A stretch of DNA of 41,954 nucleotides from Nocardia cyriacigeorgica NBRC 100375 (GCF_000308555.1 NZ_BAFY01000323.1:1-41954); one strand, 5' to 3'. Numbered from the stretch's first letter, positions 1-8,949 are shown. Notes: generated by a model from the letters alone, not told the origin. Numbers and translations are program-made.

Positions 1-1
1 G

Positions 2-844
2 GTGCCCCGCGACGCCGTCGTGATCACCTCCAAGGTCGGATACTTCCGCGGAACGGCCGCACACGGCTATCAGCCCCTGCACATGCGCCACCAGCTCGAA
101 CAAACCCTGCACAACCTCGGCACCGACCACCTCGACATCTACTTCTTCCACCACCCCGACTTCGGCGGCAACGACACCTACCTCGACGCAGCAATCGACA
201 CCATGCGCAGATTCCGCGACCAAGGGCTCATCCGCGCGATCGGCATGCGCGGGCCACACCGGCACGCCCTTGACCGGCTCACCGGCGCCACCACCGGCAA
301 CAAATACCAGCGCTTCGTGCAACTGTTCAACAACATCGACCCAGACGTGCTGGCCGTCCGCGACAACCTGCTCACGCCCCAATCCCGGGCCGGAATCTTC
401 CAACTCGCCGACCACCACAACTGCGGCGTCCTGATCACCAAACCCCTCGCCCAAGGCCTGCTCACCGGCAGCCACCACCCCACCCGGCCCCGCCAATTCG
501 GACCCGGCGACCACCGATCCCGCAAACGCTGGTTCACACCGACGGCAGTCACGATCATCACCGACGGACTCGACCAACTCCGACGCCTCGCCGGCCCCGA
601 CCCCGCTGACCTGATCCGCATCGCTCTGTGGTCGTGCCTGCAACGCAGTGACAACGCCGCAGTCCTGGTCGGATTCACCAGAGCCGAACAGATCACCACC
701 AACATGACCTGCCTCGGCGACCCGCCGCCTGCCCACACCATCGACACCGCGCGCCGCATCACGGCCGACGTTCAACAGCGGCTAGACGCCACTGGGCAGG
801 TCTTCACCGACGAACCACAACCGAAAGACGCTCACCATGGATGA
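2..844 (+). CDS. Aldo/keto reductase, N-terminus cut by window edge
   Basis: The gene runs in from beyond the left edge, so the true start and the N-terminal part of the barrel are missing. What remains has the AKR pattern: a VVITSKVGYF strand carrying the catalytic Lys region, an LGTDHLDIYFFHHPD strand that follows it, a 'DQGLIRAIGMRG' segment and a C-terminal 'AVLVGFTRAEQI' cofactor-binding segment. Members reduce aldehydes or ketones with NADPH in the cytoplasm; the substrate cannot be told here. The stop overlaps the start of the HIT gene (ATGGATGA), so the two are translationally coupled. Codon use is very rich in GCC/ACC/CTC, unlike the genes of the central part of the window. Confidence 0.8.
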   Translation: MPRDAVVITSKVGYFRGTAAHGYQPLHMRHQLEQTLHNLGTDHLDIYFFHHPDFGGNDTYLDAAIDTMRRFRDQGLIRAIGMRGPHRHALDRLTGATTGNKYQRFVQLFNNIDPDVLAVRDNLLTPQSRAGIFQLADHHNCGVLITKPLAQGLLTGSHHPTRPRQFGPGDHRSRKRWFTPTAVTIITDGLDQLRRLAGPDPADLIRIALWSCLQRSDNAAVLVGFTRAEQITTNMTCLGDPPPAHTIDTARRITADVQQRLDATGQVFTDEPQPKDAHHG

Positions 845-1553
845 CCGCCGTGCAATCTGCATCTCCTGCGCCGAAATCGAACGCCGCCCCGACTCCCACC
901 TGCTGTGGGACCTCCTCGGCCGCGACATCGGCGAATCGTATCTACTTTACGAAAGCGAGAACTTCATCGTCGTCCCCGGCGCGGGCGCCCTCGTCCCCGG
1001 CTACACCCTCATCATCCCGCGCGAGCACATCCTGTCGCTCGGCTACCTCCCAGACCACCTCGACACCGAATTCGACACCCTCCTCACCGGTGTCAAAACC
1101 TGGCTCACCGCCGAATTCGGGGCAGAAGCCCATGTTTTCGAGCACGGCGCGAAGAACTTCCGGGAAAAAGGCGGCGCCTGCGCCGACCACGCCCACACCC
1201 AAGTCGCCCCGATCGGCACCACCGACATCTACCTCACCGCACTACAACGCGACTTCACCACCACCGAAACCAGCACCTACCTCGACGCCGCCCGCGATAC
1301 CGTCGCCAGAGGGGACGGGCACCCCTACCTGTTCACCCACTCCGACACCCACGGCGGTGCCATCGCTATCGCCACCGGCGCCAAAAGCCAATACTTCCGC
1401 CGCCTCCTCGCCGCACAAATCAGCAAACCCGACGAATGGGACGGCGTACTCTTCCCCTTCCTCGACAACATGCGCGCAACCATCGACGCCGCACTGACAC
1501 TGCCCAAATACCTGGAACCTGGCACAGAGTGCGGGAGCAGGAAACGGCGGTGA
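837..1553 (+). CDS. HIT-domain (GalT/Ap4A-phosphorylase-like) protein
   Basis: A 238-residue protein with the histidine-triad signature as HAHTQVAP (His118, His120, Gln122). The HxHxQ form is the one used by GalT and Ap4A phosphorylase-type nucleotidyl transferases rather than by Hint hydrolases. A CxxC pair at residues 8-11 resembles the N-terminal zinc pair of many HIT proteins. The fold is seen around LVPGYTLIIPREHILSLG (residues 52-69), the usual strand-helix before the triad. The family hydrolyses or transfers nucleoside monophosphates; the substrate here is unknown. It overlaps the aldo/keto reductase gene by 8 bases and probably shares its transcript. The ATG at 837 is the only start that keeps the CxxC. 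Confidence 0.85.
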   Translation: MDDRRAICISCAEIERRPDSHLLWDLLGRDIGESYLLYESENFIVVPGAGALVPGYTLIIPREHILSLGYLPDHLDTEFDTLLTGVKTWLTAEFGAEAHVFEHGAKNFREKGGACADHAHTQVAPIGTTDIYLTALQRDFTTTETSTYLDAARDTVARGDGHPYLFTHSDTHGGAIAIATGAKSQYFRRLLAAQISKPDEWDGVLFPFLDNMRATIDAALTLPKYLEPGTECGSRKRR

Positions 1554-1639
1554 CAGTGACAGTCATCTCGGCCACACCGCAGAGCGCCGTCATTTCGATT
1601 CAGCTCGCCGAATTTCGTGTTCGCGGTAGCGACTGATCA

Positions 1640-1645
1640 TAGGAT
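1640..1645 (+). promoter_or_regulatory. Possible -10 box of a leaderless gene
   Basis: TAGGAT lies six bases before the GTG at 1652, the distance expected between a -10 box and a transcription start. No ribosome binding site precedes the GTG. No clear -35 is visible. Confidence 0.35.
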
Positions 1646-1651
1646 CGGGCC

Positions 1652-2086
1652 GTGCAGCTGCGAGAGTTCATCGGCCCGCCGATCGCCGAACGCGAGCTGA
1701 CCAGAAATGGCGAGCGGGTTCTGGTCAAGTTCGCACTACCCGCTCAATTCGACGGCGGCAGTGGCTACGGGTGCTCGATCCGAATCGACGGCATCCCAGA
1801 ACACACGACGGTGTACACGATCGGCGGAGTCGATTCGGAGCATGCGCTGATCCAGGCCCTCCAGTTCGCTGATCGCATCGTCTCCGACGCCGGTTGTCTG
1901 TGGAACGCCAGCTCCGATCTCGGACTCGTCCCACCGCGATTCGGCCACGACCTTCTCGCCTGCCTCCGCACGGAAGACGCCGGTGCGCAACGTGAACAGT
2001 CGACCGCGTCGGAGCGGCAGCAGTCGGAGAATGCACGGGCGACGGTGAGAACGACGCAATGGGCAGGCAACGATGAGCAACGATGA
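1652..2086 (+). CDS. Hypothetical protein, weakly DUF6968-like
   Basis: A 144-residue reading frame from a GTG. The first ~100 residues look like a real folded domain: 'IAERELTRNGERVLVKFALP', a glycine-rich turn, then 'ALIQALQFADRIV'. This pattern recalls the small actinobacterial DUF6968 proteins, but that is from memory and weak. The last ~40 residues are Gln/Arg/Ala-rich low complexity and run into the decayed integrase on the other strand, so the natural C-terminus may have been replaced at that junction. There is no Shine-Dalgarno sequence; a TAGGAT -10-like hexamer at 1640-1645 would place transcription start at or next to the GTG, suggesting a leaderless message. Function unknown. Confidence 0.5.
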   Translation: MQLREFIGPPIAERELTRNGERVLVKFALPAQFDGGSGYGCSIRIDGIPEHTTVYTIGGVDSEHALIQALQFADRIVSDAGCLWNASSDLGLVPPRFGHDLLACLRTEDAGAQREQSTASERQQSENARATVRTTQWAGNDEQR

Positions 2087-2464
2087 CCAGGATGCTGGGT
2101 TCGAGTATGCCCAGCAGGATCCAGCCTTTCGCGACTGGCTGGCAGCCATGGACGCTCAGCGGCGGAGCGTCCGCCACGGCTGTTCCGTCGAACGATTGCG
2201 TTCTGGCGGGCTTCTTCGACAAGCGCCTGAAGCTCGAGAGAGGTTGGTTCGTCTATGCCGCGGTGCGGCCTCCGCTGCGCAAGCTTTCGCCAGTAGCGGA
2301 GGTAGGTCCGCCGCGCCTTCCGACACCGCTGCCTCGACCCGCTGTGTGTACTCGGCAAAGGTTGGAGTTCGACCATTCTCGTGTGGCGTTCGCAGCAGTG
2401 CTTCGGGCTGGACACCGACGCGAGCGAGAAGTGCCCGTGCGACCTCTAGATCATTGGTGGTCAT
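2080..2464 (-). pseudogene. Tyrosine integrase remnant, frameshifted and truncated
   Basis: Reading leftward from the ATG at 2464, the protein begins MTTNDLEVARALLARVGVQP, then TFAEYTQRVEAAVSEG. This is the N-terminal SAM-like/core-binding part of an actinobacterial phage-type integrase family. Near 2320 the frame breaks, and the match resumes in another frame as RTYLRYWRKLAQRRPHRGID, then EPTSLELQALVEEARQN and AIVRRNSRGGRSAAE. After about 2150 the match decays further, and the catalytic R...HxxR...Y domain is absent. The start overlaps the stop of the AbrB-like gene by ATGA, so this was its operon partner. It is a dead site-specific recombinase marking an old insertion. Confidence 0.7.
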
Positions 2465-2907
2465 GGCGCTGCCGACCGATCGCCAAGACCATCGGAGAGC
2501 GTGTCCTCGACAACTCCGGGTGGGATGACCGCGACAGTAGCGCACTCCGGCAATGGGATGAGTAGGACGCAATCTCCCGGGAGGATACCGAGGGCGCGGT
2601 GAATGGCGACGGGCAGGTGAATCTGCCCGAACGGCCCCACTGTGAAGCGGTCGTCGGACCGGTCGGTACTCCGAATGAGAATCACACCTCGGCTAACGGC
2701 GTATGTGATGGCATGACCAGCGCCCCAGCCCATCGCATTGAATGCGGAGCGGCCCGACACTCGCGCTCGGTCACTTACAACCGATGAGAAGAAGGAGAAG
2801 CTCGACGAAGCGGTTCGTGGGGCTGTCGCGTAGGCCCGTTGCGGGAGGGGCAGCCCAGACGGCGTGGAGCCAAGAACGGCAGTGAATTGATCGTGTCGAA
2901 TCAGCAT
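2461..2907 (-). CDS. SpoVT/AbrB-like DNA-binding protein beside integrase
   Basis: A 148-residue protein. The C-terminal half (about residues 88-138) fits a swapped-hairpin AbrB/MazE domain: GPFGQIHLPVAIHRALGI, then PGDCVLLIPL and 'ATVAVIPPGVVEDTL'. The central 'AMGWGAGHAITYAVSRGVILI' resembles a first, weaker AbrB-like repeat. Proteins of this form commonly lie directly upstream of integrases in actinobacteria, as here, where its TGA overlaps the integrase ATG. It probably binds DNA near the integrase promoter or acts as a recombination accessory factor; this is inferred from context. The frame is intact, but its partner is dead, so it may be decaying. The start is uncertain because the first ~45 residues are poorly conserved. 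Confidence 0.6.
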   Translation of the reverse strand: MLIRHDQFTAVLGSTPSGLPLPQRAYATAPRTASSSFSFFSSVVSDRARVSGRSAFNAMGWGAGHAITYAVSRGVILIRSTDRSDDRFTVGPFGQIHLPVAIHRALGILPGDCVLLIPLPECATVAVIPPGVVEDTLSDGLGDRSAAP

Positions 2908-3325
2908 AGGACGCTCTGTTCAATCCTGTGTCTGCCAATTCTCCCGACTCCATGAAACCTGAGATTCAGAGATTACGCCACCCTGGCCTGAGGACGCCAT
3001 CGTTCCGCTGGCCCGGCCACGCCGACCGTAGCGCCGACTGCGTGTCCGGGATACGTCTGCTCATGACACTGCGACCAGCACTACGACGGCCGCCGCGTAC
3101 TTCCCTGTCAAGCACCCGGAATGGCAGGAGCCCGCGAGGGCGGACTCGGTAGTGCTCGGCACGGTGTCAACGTCATCAACGGCCTCGGTAAACCCAACTC
3201 CCACGCCCTGATGATCAAGGAGCCCCTCGTGCTGCCCCGGTACCTCTGGTCAGCGCAACAAGACGCGGATTCCGACCTGCTCGGACATTGTTTCCCTCTG
3301 AATCGCTGCTCACGGTGCTCCCGCA
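2908..3325. other. Gene-poor stretch, no supported gene
   Basis: Short open frames exist on both strands, but none shows a recognisable domain or a ribosome binding site. It sits between the integrase scar and a P450 remnant and is most likely decayed DNA. Confidence 0.5.
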
Positions 3326-3433
3326 GTCAATCACCACGCGCCCCAACACAAGACCGATTCCGAGGTCTTCGACCCTGAACGGTTCGCGCCCGATCGACGA
3401 CACAGGGGCGAGAGTCATCGGGCCTATTTGGTG
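3326..3433 (+). pseudogene. Cytochrome P450 C-terminal remnant
   Basis: One frame reads VNHHAPQHKTDSEVF, then DPERFAPDRRHRGESHRAYL. It matches the segment of a P450 just before the heme-binding loop (helix-K' to meander: 'DPEVFDPERFAPDR...HRYAYLPFG'). The heme Cys loop that should follow is not present and no start or upstream P450 domain is seen. It is therefore a fragment. It has no close resemblance to either intact P450 of the window over this segment. Confidence 0.4.
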
Positions 3434-3558
3434 AGATGTCGACACTCGGAACGAAGAATAAGCTCTCGCCCTACCAGCAGCGGACATCCGCCGAACAGTA
3501 GGCCTCGCCCGCACGTAGCCGCAGGCGAATCCTCCGAACTGCTCGGACAACTCGCGTG

Positions 3559-4569
3559 TCATGTACGCCGGAACTCGTTGGGAGAGCGGCCGGTCCATCG
3601 CTTGAAGGCGTGTGAGAAGTTGGCGAGGTCGCTGTATCCGAGATCCGTGGCGATCTCACTCACCGACATGGATCGGTCGAGTAGCCGCAGCATCGCACGT
3701 TCGCGCAGGACTGACTGGCACAACGCGCGAAAGGTGGTCCCCTCCTCGGCGAGGCGACGCTTGAGCGTGCTGGTGGACATCGACAGCTCGTGGGCGACCG
3801 ACTGGCTACTTCTTCGTCCCGGATCTTTCTCCAACAGCCGTCGTACCTTCTCCGACAACGGTATGGCTCCGCTGCGCTGATCGAGAGTTCGTTGCAGATC
3901 GACGATTGCGAGTCGATACGCTACGGGATCGGTGAACCGGCAGACCTCGTTGAGCGTGGCGGCAGGGATATGGAGGAACGATGTCGGAGCGTCGAAGAAC
4001 ACGCGCCCGGCTAGCATATTTTCGTGACCGGTCGGGAAGGCTGGCGCCGACCAGCTCAGATGGAGTGATATGGTCCGTACTTCGTCGGCGAGCATGTCGA
4101 GCAGCCGCACTAGCGCCGACCCACTGTAGGTGACGACCAGGCAGTCCAGAGCCGGATCACGTGTGTGTCCGGTAAGCCCGACAGTGAGGCCGCGCTCACT
4201 TGGATGGAACTGTGGGCTGACCGCTGTCGAAATCAACGGCAGGTATGTGAGCAGCTCCACGATCTCGGCCACCGACCCTGCGCTCACCAGCGGGAAACTC
4301 AGCGGGCCGAAGGATGTCAGCTGGGCCTGTTCGGCGAACGCGAAGCCGAGCAGGGTTGCCTGGTCGGCATCGAGCTCGGGGTAGACCTCCCGAAACCAGC
4401 GCAGCGGGATCTGGACGTCATTCTTGATCAGGGCCGGCTCGTCGATTCCTTCGCGAACCATGATGTTGCGAAGTTGTGCGACGGTATCTGGGTCAAGCGC
4501 TTGGCTCTCGAGCAGCTGAACGAACACGAGCGGGGGGACACCGGCGTCGCCACGGTATGCCCCCATCAT
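3559..4569 (-). CDS. AraC-family regulator of the CYP153 operon
   Basis: A 336-residue regulator. Residues ~20-200 form the 'arabinose-binding-like' N-terminal domain used by OruR/ArgR-type AraC proteins. Residues ~235-335 hold the two-helix AraC DNA-binding domain: SVAHELSMSTSTLKRRLAEE for the first HTH, and MSVSEIATDLGYSDLANFSH followed by AFKRWTGRSPNEFRR for the second. It is transcribed away from the ferredoxin gene across a 128-bp gap. AraC regulators in this position are known activators of alkane-inducible CYP153 operons, so it likely senses the alkane or its oxidation product. The start is the first of two adjacent ATGs, preceded by GGAG at a good distance. Confidence 0.9.
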   Translation of the reverse strand: MMGAYRGDAGVPPLVFVQLLESQALDPDTVAQLRNIMVREGIDEPALIKNDVQIPLRWFREVYPELDADQATLLGFAFAEQAQLTSFGPLSFPLVSAGSVAEIVELLTYLPLISTAVSPQFHPSERGLTVGLTGHTRDPALDCLVVTYSGSALVRLLDMLADEVRTISLHLSWSAPAFPTGHENMLAGRVFFDAPTSFLHIPAATLNEVCRFTDPVAYRLAIVDLQRTLDQRSGAIPLSEKVRRLLEKDPGRRSSQSVAHELSMSTSTLKRRLAEEGTTFRALCQSVLRERAMLRLLDRSMSVSEIATDLGYSDLANFSHAFKRWTGRSPNEFRRT

Positions 4570-4697
4570 TTGATGTCTCCGTCATCTCGCTGAGCCGAAT
4601 TCACAAGTTTCTGCCCCTGTCGAACATAGCCGTCGATCACCTCTTCGGCAAGACTTTTACCAGGTATTCACATCGAGGCTACGTATCAGGAGTTGCC
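4570..4697. promoter_or_regulatory. Divergent promoter region, AraC gene and CYP153 operon
   Basis: The 128 bp between the divergent starts must carry both promoters and the AraC binding sites. I see no clear -35/-10 pair or strong palindrome; AraC sites are usually degenerate direct repeats. AGGAG at 4688-4692 is the ribosome binding site for the ferredoxin start at 4698. Confidence 0.5.
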
Positions 4698-5018
4698 ATG
4701 GCAGTTGTCACCTTTGTCTCCCACGACGGAGAGAAGCATGAGGTGCCTCTCGAAGAGGGGCGCTCACTGATGCAAGTCGCGACAAACAATGCGGTTCCCG
4801 GCATCGACGGTGACTGCGGAGGCGAAGCCGCGTGCGGTACCTGCCATGTGATCGTCGATCCGCACTGGATCGAGCGGGTCGGCTTCTCCGGCCCTGAAGA
4901 GGAGGAGATGCTTGCGATGAACCCTGAGCGCCAGCAGACCTCTCGGCTGTCCTGCCAGATGATTGCCTCCGCGGACTGGGACGGTTTGACCGTCCAATTG
5001 CCTGAGTTCCAGATGTGA
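4698..5018 (+). CDS. 2Fe-2S ferredoxin of the CYP153 system
   Basis: A 106-residue adrenodoxin/putidaredoxin-type ferredoxin. Cluster ligands are Cys40, Cys46, Cys49 and Cys86 (CGGEAACGTC then SRLSC), the CX5CX2C...C spacing of the P450-partner class. The start at 4698 gives the normal length and has AGGAG five bases upstream; the longer frame extending upstream is not supported. It carries electrons one at a time from the FAD reductase at 6427 to the P450 at 5042. The order AraC, ferredoxin, CYP153, reductase is that of known bacterial alkane-oxidising P450 operons. Confidence 0.92.
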   Translation: MAVVTFVSHDGEKHEVPLEEGRSLMQVATNNAVPGIDGDCGGEAACGTCHVIVDPHWIERVGFSGPEEEEMLAMNPERQQTSRLSCQMIASADWDGLTVQLPEFQM

Positions 5019-5041
5019 CAACGAGAGACGGTTGAATCGTG

Positions 5042-6430
5042 ATGAATATTCCTTCAGCAATCACCGCCAAGGTGCAGTCGACCATCCCGATGGATCTGCA
5101 GATCCAAGGCGCACATCTGTACGACAAGACGCGTCGCTGGGTTACCGGGACGAATGGGGAGAAGCTCTTCGTCGAGAAGCCCATCCCGCCTGTCGATGAG
5201 GTCGAGCTCGCCGACATCGATCTCAGCAACCCCTTCCTCTATCGTCAGGGGCGCTGGCAGGACTACTTCGAGCGGTTGCGCAACGAGGCTCCGGTCCACT
5301 ATCAGCCCAACAGTCCGTTCGGTCCATTCTGGTCCGTCACGCGTCACGCCGACATAGTGGCCGTCGACAAGAACCATGAGGTCTTCTCCGCCGAGCCGTT
5401 CATTATCATCGGGGCGCCGCCGCGCTTCCTGGATGTCGAGATGTTCATCGCGATGGACCCACCACGCCATGACACGCAGCGGGCCGCGGTCCAGGGTGTT
5501 GTCGCACCGAAGAACTTGCGTGAGATGGAGGGTCTGATTCGATCGCGTGTCCAGGAAGTGCTGGACGACCTGCCCGTGAATCAGCCGTTCGACTGGGTAC
5601 AGAACGTCTCGATCGAGTTGACCGCTCGAATGCTCGCGACCCTGCTGGACTTCCCGTACGAGCAGCGTCGCAAGCTCGTCTACTGGTCAGATCTCGCGAC
5701 CTCGATGGAGCAAGCCAATGGCGGTCCCTCGGACCTTGACAAGATATTCCCCGGCATGCGCGATATGGCGCGCGGTCTCAGCGCTCTCTGGCACGACAAG
5801 GCGGCCCGGACAGCCGGCGGGGAGGAACCCGGCTTCGATCTGATCACCATGTTGCAGGGTAACGAGAACACCAAAAATCTGATCGACCGCCCGATGGAGT
5901 TCTTGGGCAACCTCTTGTTGCTGATCGTCGGTGGCAACGACACGACCCGGAACTCGATGAGCGGCGGTGTGCTTGCACTCAACCGCTTCCCTGACCAGTT
6001 CGATAAGCTGAAGGCGAACCCGGGCTTGATCCCCAATATGGTCTCGGAGATCATCCGGTGGCAAACTCCGCTGGCCTACATGCGCCGGATCGCCAAGGCA
6101 GACACAATTCTGAACGGCCAGTACATCCGCAAGGGCGACAAAGTGGTGATGTGGTATGCCTCGGGCAATCGCGACGAGCGCGTGTTCGAACGACCGGACG
6201 AGTTCATAATCGACCGGTCCAACGCCCGCAACCATATCGCTTTCGGCTTCGGCGTCCACCGCTGCATGGGCAACCGGCTGGCCGAGCTGCAGCTTCGGAT
6301 CCTCTGGGAGGAGCTGCTTCCTCGCTTCGAGAATATCGAGGTCGTGGGGGAGCCCGAGTACGTGCAGTCCAACTTCGTGCGGGGCATCAGCAAGATGATG
6401 GTCCGCCTCACTCCGAAGGCAGACGTATGA
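5042..6430 (+). CDS. Cytochrome P450, CYP153 family terminal alkane hydroxylase
   Basis: A 462-residue P450. Landmarks: I-helix GGNDTTRNS (about residues 297-305), the ExxR motif in SEIIRWQTPLAYMRR (336-339) and the heme loop FGFGVHRCMGNRLAELQ with axial Cys408. Long stretches are typical of CYP153, including FWSVTRHADIVAVDK, 'FIAMDPPRHDTQR', 'VVAPKNLREMEGLIRSR', 'RPMEFLGNLLLLIVGGNDTTRNS' and VQSNFVRGISK. CYP153 enzymes hydroxylate the terminal carbon of medium-chain alkanes, fatty acids or cyclic hydrocarbons using O2 and the ferredoxin/reductase pair encoded beside it. The ATG at 5042 directly follows an alternative GTG at 5039. The stop overlaps the reductase start by ATGA. Exact substrate range cannot be read from sequence. 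Confidence 0.92.
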   Translation: MNIPSAITAKVQSTIPMDLQIQGAHLYDKTRRWVTGTNGEKLFVEKPIPPVDEVELADIDLSNPFLYRQGRWQDYFERLRNEAPVHYQPNSPFGPFWSVTRHADIVAVDKNHEVFSAEPFIIIGAPPRFLDVEMFIAMDPPRHDTQRAAVQGVVAPKNLREMEGLIRSRVQEVLDDLPVNQPFDWVQNVSIELTARMLATLLDFPYEQRRKLVYWSDLATSMEQANGGPSDLDKIFPGMRDMARGLSALWHDKAARTAGGEEPGFDLITMLQGNENTKNLIDRPMEFLGNLLLLIVGGNDTTRNSMSGGVLALNRFPDQFDKLKANPGLIPNMVSEIIRWQTPLAYMRRIAKADTILNGQYIRKGDKVVMWYASGNRDERVFERPDEFIIDRSNARNHIAFGFGVHRCMGNRLAELQLRILWEELLPRFENIEVVGEPEYVQSNFVRGISKMMVRLTPKADV

Positions 6431-7629
6431 GTCTACAGCGAGCTCTCATCGTCGGGGCCGGCCATGGTGGAGTCCAACTCGCGGCCAGTCTGCGCCAGGA
6501 TGGGTGGACGGGCGAGGTCGTCCTCATCGGCGAGGAGCCGACTCTACCCTATCAACGCCCTCCGCTGTCGAAAGCCTATCTGGCCGGGAAGAGCACAATT
6601 GACGAGCTCGCGATCCGCAGCGCGGAATTCTATCGCAAGCAGGGAATCAAACTCGTGGATGCGACAGTAGAGGCGATCGATCGATCGGCTGGTCGCCTCG
6701 CACTGAGCACTGGCGACGCATTGCCCTATGACAAGCTCGCGCTGTGCACTGGTGCCCGCCCTCGTCGGCTCGCCACCTCGGGCGCCGATCTGGCAGGGGT
6801 CTACTACCTACGCACCACCGCCGATGTCGAGATGATCCGAGCCGCTGCCCGCCCCGGGCGGCGGGCCGTGATCGTCGGCGGCGGCTACATCGGACTGGAG
6901 ACGGCCGCCTCCCTGCGAGCTTTGGGTCTTGAAGTCACCGTGCTCGAGGCGACCGAGCGCGTCCTCGAACGGGTCACTGCCCCGCAGGTCTCGGCGTTCT
7001 TCGACCGAATCCATCGGAACGAGGGCGTGAACATCCGCACGCACGCGCTGGTCGAGGCTGTGTCTGGCGACAGCCGGGTCCGAGAGGTAGTCCTGTCTTG
7101 TGGTGAAGCGATTCCCGCCGACCTCGTCATCGTCGGCATCGGCGTGGAGCCGAACACCGAGCTCGCGGCCGCCGCAGATCTGGTCGTCGACAACGGAGTC
7201 GTAATCGACGACCAGGCTCAGACCAGTGACCCCGATATCGTCGCGGCTGGGGACTGCGCCAGTCACCGGATGGCCCGTTACGGCCGCCGTATACGCCTGG
7301 AGTCGGTGCCGAGCGCCAGCGAGCAGGCCAAGGTCGCGGCCGCGACCATCAACGGGAAGTCCAGGAAGATAGCGGCGCTTCCGTGGTTCTGGTCGGATCA
7401 ATACGATCTCAAGCTCCAGATCGCCGGCCTCAACACCGGATACGACGAAGTCGTCCTCAGCGGGGACCCAACCGGGGACCGCGACTTCACCTGCTTCTAC
7501 CTCCGCGCCGGCGAGCTCGTTGCCGCCGACTGTATCAACCGCCCCCGCGACTTCGTATTCAGTAAGCGGGCAATCACGCAGCAACTCCACATCAACCGGG
7601 ACGAACTGTTGCTCGCCGGCTCGGCCTGA
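6427..7629 (+). CDS. NAD(P)H:ferredoxin reductase (FAD) of the CYP153 system
   Basis: A 400-residue flavoprotein of the putidaredoxin/rubredoxin reductase family. An FAD dinucleotide motif lies at the N-terminus (LIVGAGHGGVQLAASL) and a second Rossmann motif for NAD(P)H at mid-protein (VIVGGGYIGLETAASL). LPYQRPPLSKAYL and the 'DPDIVAAGDCA' FAD-binding strand are characteristic, and a C-terminal dimerisation-like domain begins near 'WFWSDQYDLKLQIAG'. It passes electrons from NADH to the ferredoxin. The ATG overlaps the P450 stop, so translation is coupled. No gene follows on this strand before the IS remnant, so it is likely the last gene of the operon. Confidence 0.92.
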   Translation: MSLQRALIVGAGHGGVQLAASLRQDGWTGEVVLIGEEPTLPYQRPPLSKAYLAGKSTIDELAIRSAEFYRKQGIKLVDATVEAIDRSAGRLALSTGDALPYDKLALCTGARPRRLATSGADLAGVYYLRTTADVEMIRAAARPGRRAVIVGGGYIGLETAASLRALGLEVTVLEATERVLERVTAPQVSAFFDRIHRNEGVNIRTHALVEAVSGDSRVREVVLSCGEAIPADLVIVGIGVEPNTELAAAADLVVDNGVVIDDQAQTSDPDIVAAGDCASHRMARYGRRIRLESVPSASEQAKVAAATINGKSRKIAALPWFWSDQYDLKLQIAGLNTGYDEVVLSGDPTGDRDFTCFYLRAGELVAADCINRPRDFVFSKRAITQQLHINRDELLLAGSA

Positions 7630-7739
7630 GGCCACGGTCTGTTGGGTGATGGATACGCGGCAGTGCGTGGGGCGGTAGGCCAGCTCAGCGGTGGCTGACC
7701 CGCTCTCGCTTCGATGCACCGGTTTTACCCAACCCCCAG

Positions 7740-8650
7740 CCGATTGCGCGACGTTCAGTGCATAGCAGCCCGTCTCGTGTTCGGCCGATGGTTGCAGCCC
7801 CAGCAGTGCACGATTCGGGACTGAACCAGCCGACTCAGTCCTCGCTGAGGAGCTCGACGTCGTCGAGCCGGGTCAGCGGATCGCGCCGAAACAGGAATCG
7901 CTGGGGATCGCGTCGGTTGTGTGGAGCCGCATCGTGGTTGCTGCCAACGCGTTGGCGTAGGCGTCACCGACCGACCCGACCGACCGCCGGAGATCCGAGA
8001 CCGCCAGTGCTTCCACGAGTTTCACTGCGGTGTATCGAGACCTCACATCGGAATGATGTATCGCTCCACCGACCGGAAGACCTTCGCGAGCCCGCAGAGC
8101 GACCGCGGGCCGGATCGCCTTCTCCGCAAACGTGGCGTCTTCGCTGGTCGAGCATTCCGAGCCGAGGACGCAGCCGGCGTAGGCATCGACGACGAACGCG
8201 GTAGACGAACATCGGTGATCAGGCGGATGTAGGTGAATCGGCCATGAGCCGCGTGTTCTGCGCCAGAACCCGAAACTGCCGGTCCGCCAGGTCGGTCGCT
8301 CTCGACGCGGCCTGGTTCGGTTTGGTCATGCCGACCTTCTTGCCGCGCACGATCAGCCACTGCTATCGCGGCCGCTAGTCGCACGAAGAAAGATGTTGCC
8401 GCTTCGCGGATTCCGATCGTTCCTCGGATTCCCTATTCGTGCGGTGCAGCTGGCAAATCTCCCTCGCTGCCTCCGTCGACACGCCTTCGGCGCCGCCGGT
8501 GTCGACCGCGGCGCGGCGCACCCAATTGCGCAGGGCTTACGGGTCGCTCCGAGCCTCGCAGAGACCGCTTTCATTCCGCCGAAATGCGTGGGCACCACAC
8601 CCGGGCGGTTCATCTGCCGGAGCTGCCTGGTCGCGATCATTCCCGTCGAT
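7740..8650 (-). mobile_element. Decayed IS3-family insertion sequence
   Basis: Leftward translation gives pieces of both IS3 reading frames. OrfA: at 8353-8640 the fragments 'ALRNWVRRAAVDTGGAEG' and 'RGTIGIREAATFF' match the HTH/coiled-coil protein. OrfB: at 7740-8385 'KVGMTKPNQAASRATDLAD', 'RQFRVLAQNTRLMADFTYIR', HHSDVRSRYTAVKLVEALA, then 'RRSVGSVGDAYANALAATT' match the DDE integrase core. The frame changes several times and stops interrupt it. The sequence jumps from the end of OrfA straight into the middle of OrfB, so the N-terminal part of OrfB is deleted. No terminal inverted repeats were recognised. The element is inactive. Confidence 0.75.
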
Positions 8651-8949
8651 CAGGGCTTATGGGTGGACTGGCAATGCCGAAGCAGGCAGTGCGAAACGGC
8701 GCCACCCAGCGACGGAAGCGGAGCAAAGTGCAGCCGGAGTAGTGACCGAGGGAGTATCTTCGGTGGCCGATGCCTGCCAACCCGCCCCTGCACCACAACC
8801 GCACTTTCCTCGGCCGTAGATGGGCGAGACTGCTCATGTGGATGGTGTCGTCGCACGTCGCGGTTGCTATCGGCCGACTTTCGCCGGGGCGATATCGCTC
8901 GGTTGCCAGAGGGTCGCTCGCGCGTCCCGGGATCGATCGAAATCCTCTA
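8651..8949. other. No supported gene between IS remnant and mce promoter
   Basis: Open frames here overlap one another on both strands, carry no recognisable domain and have no good ribosome binding sites. I see nothing else supportable in it. Confidence 0.5.

Noticed and set aside
905..1636. 243-codon Arg/His-rich frame over the HIT gene
   Set aside because: It is a frame shadow made of Arg, Pro and His; the HIT signature is in the 837 frame.
6058..6426. N-terminal extension of the ferredoxin reductase
   Set aside because: It is a shadow of the end of the CYP153 gene; the ATG at 6427 starts exactly at the FAD-binding motif.
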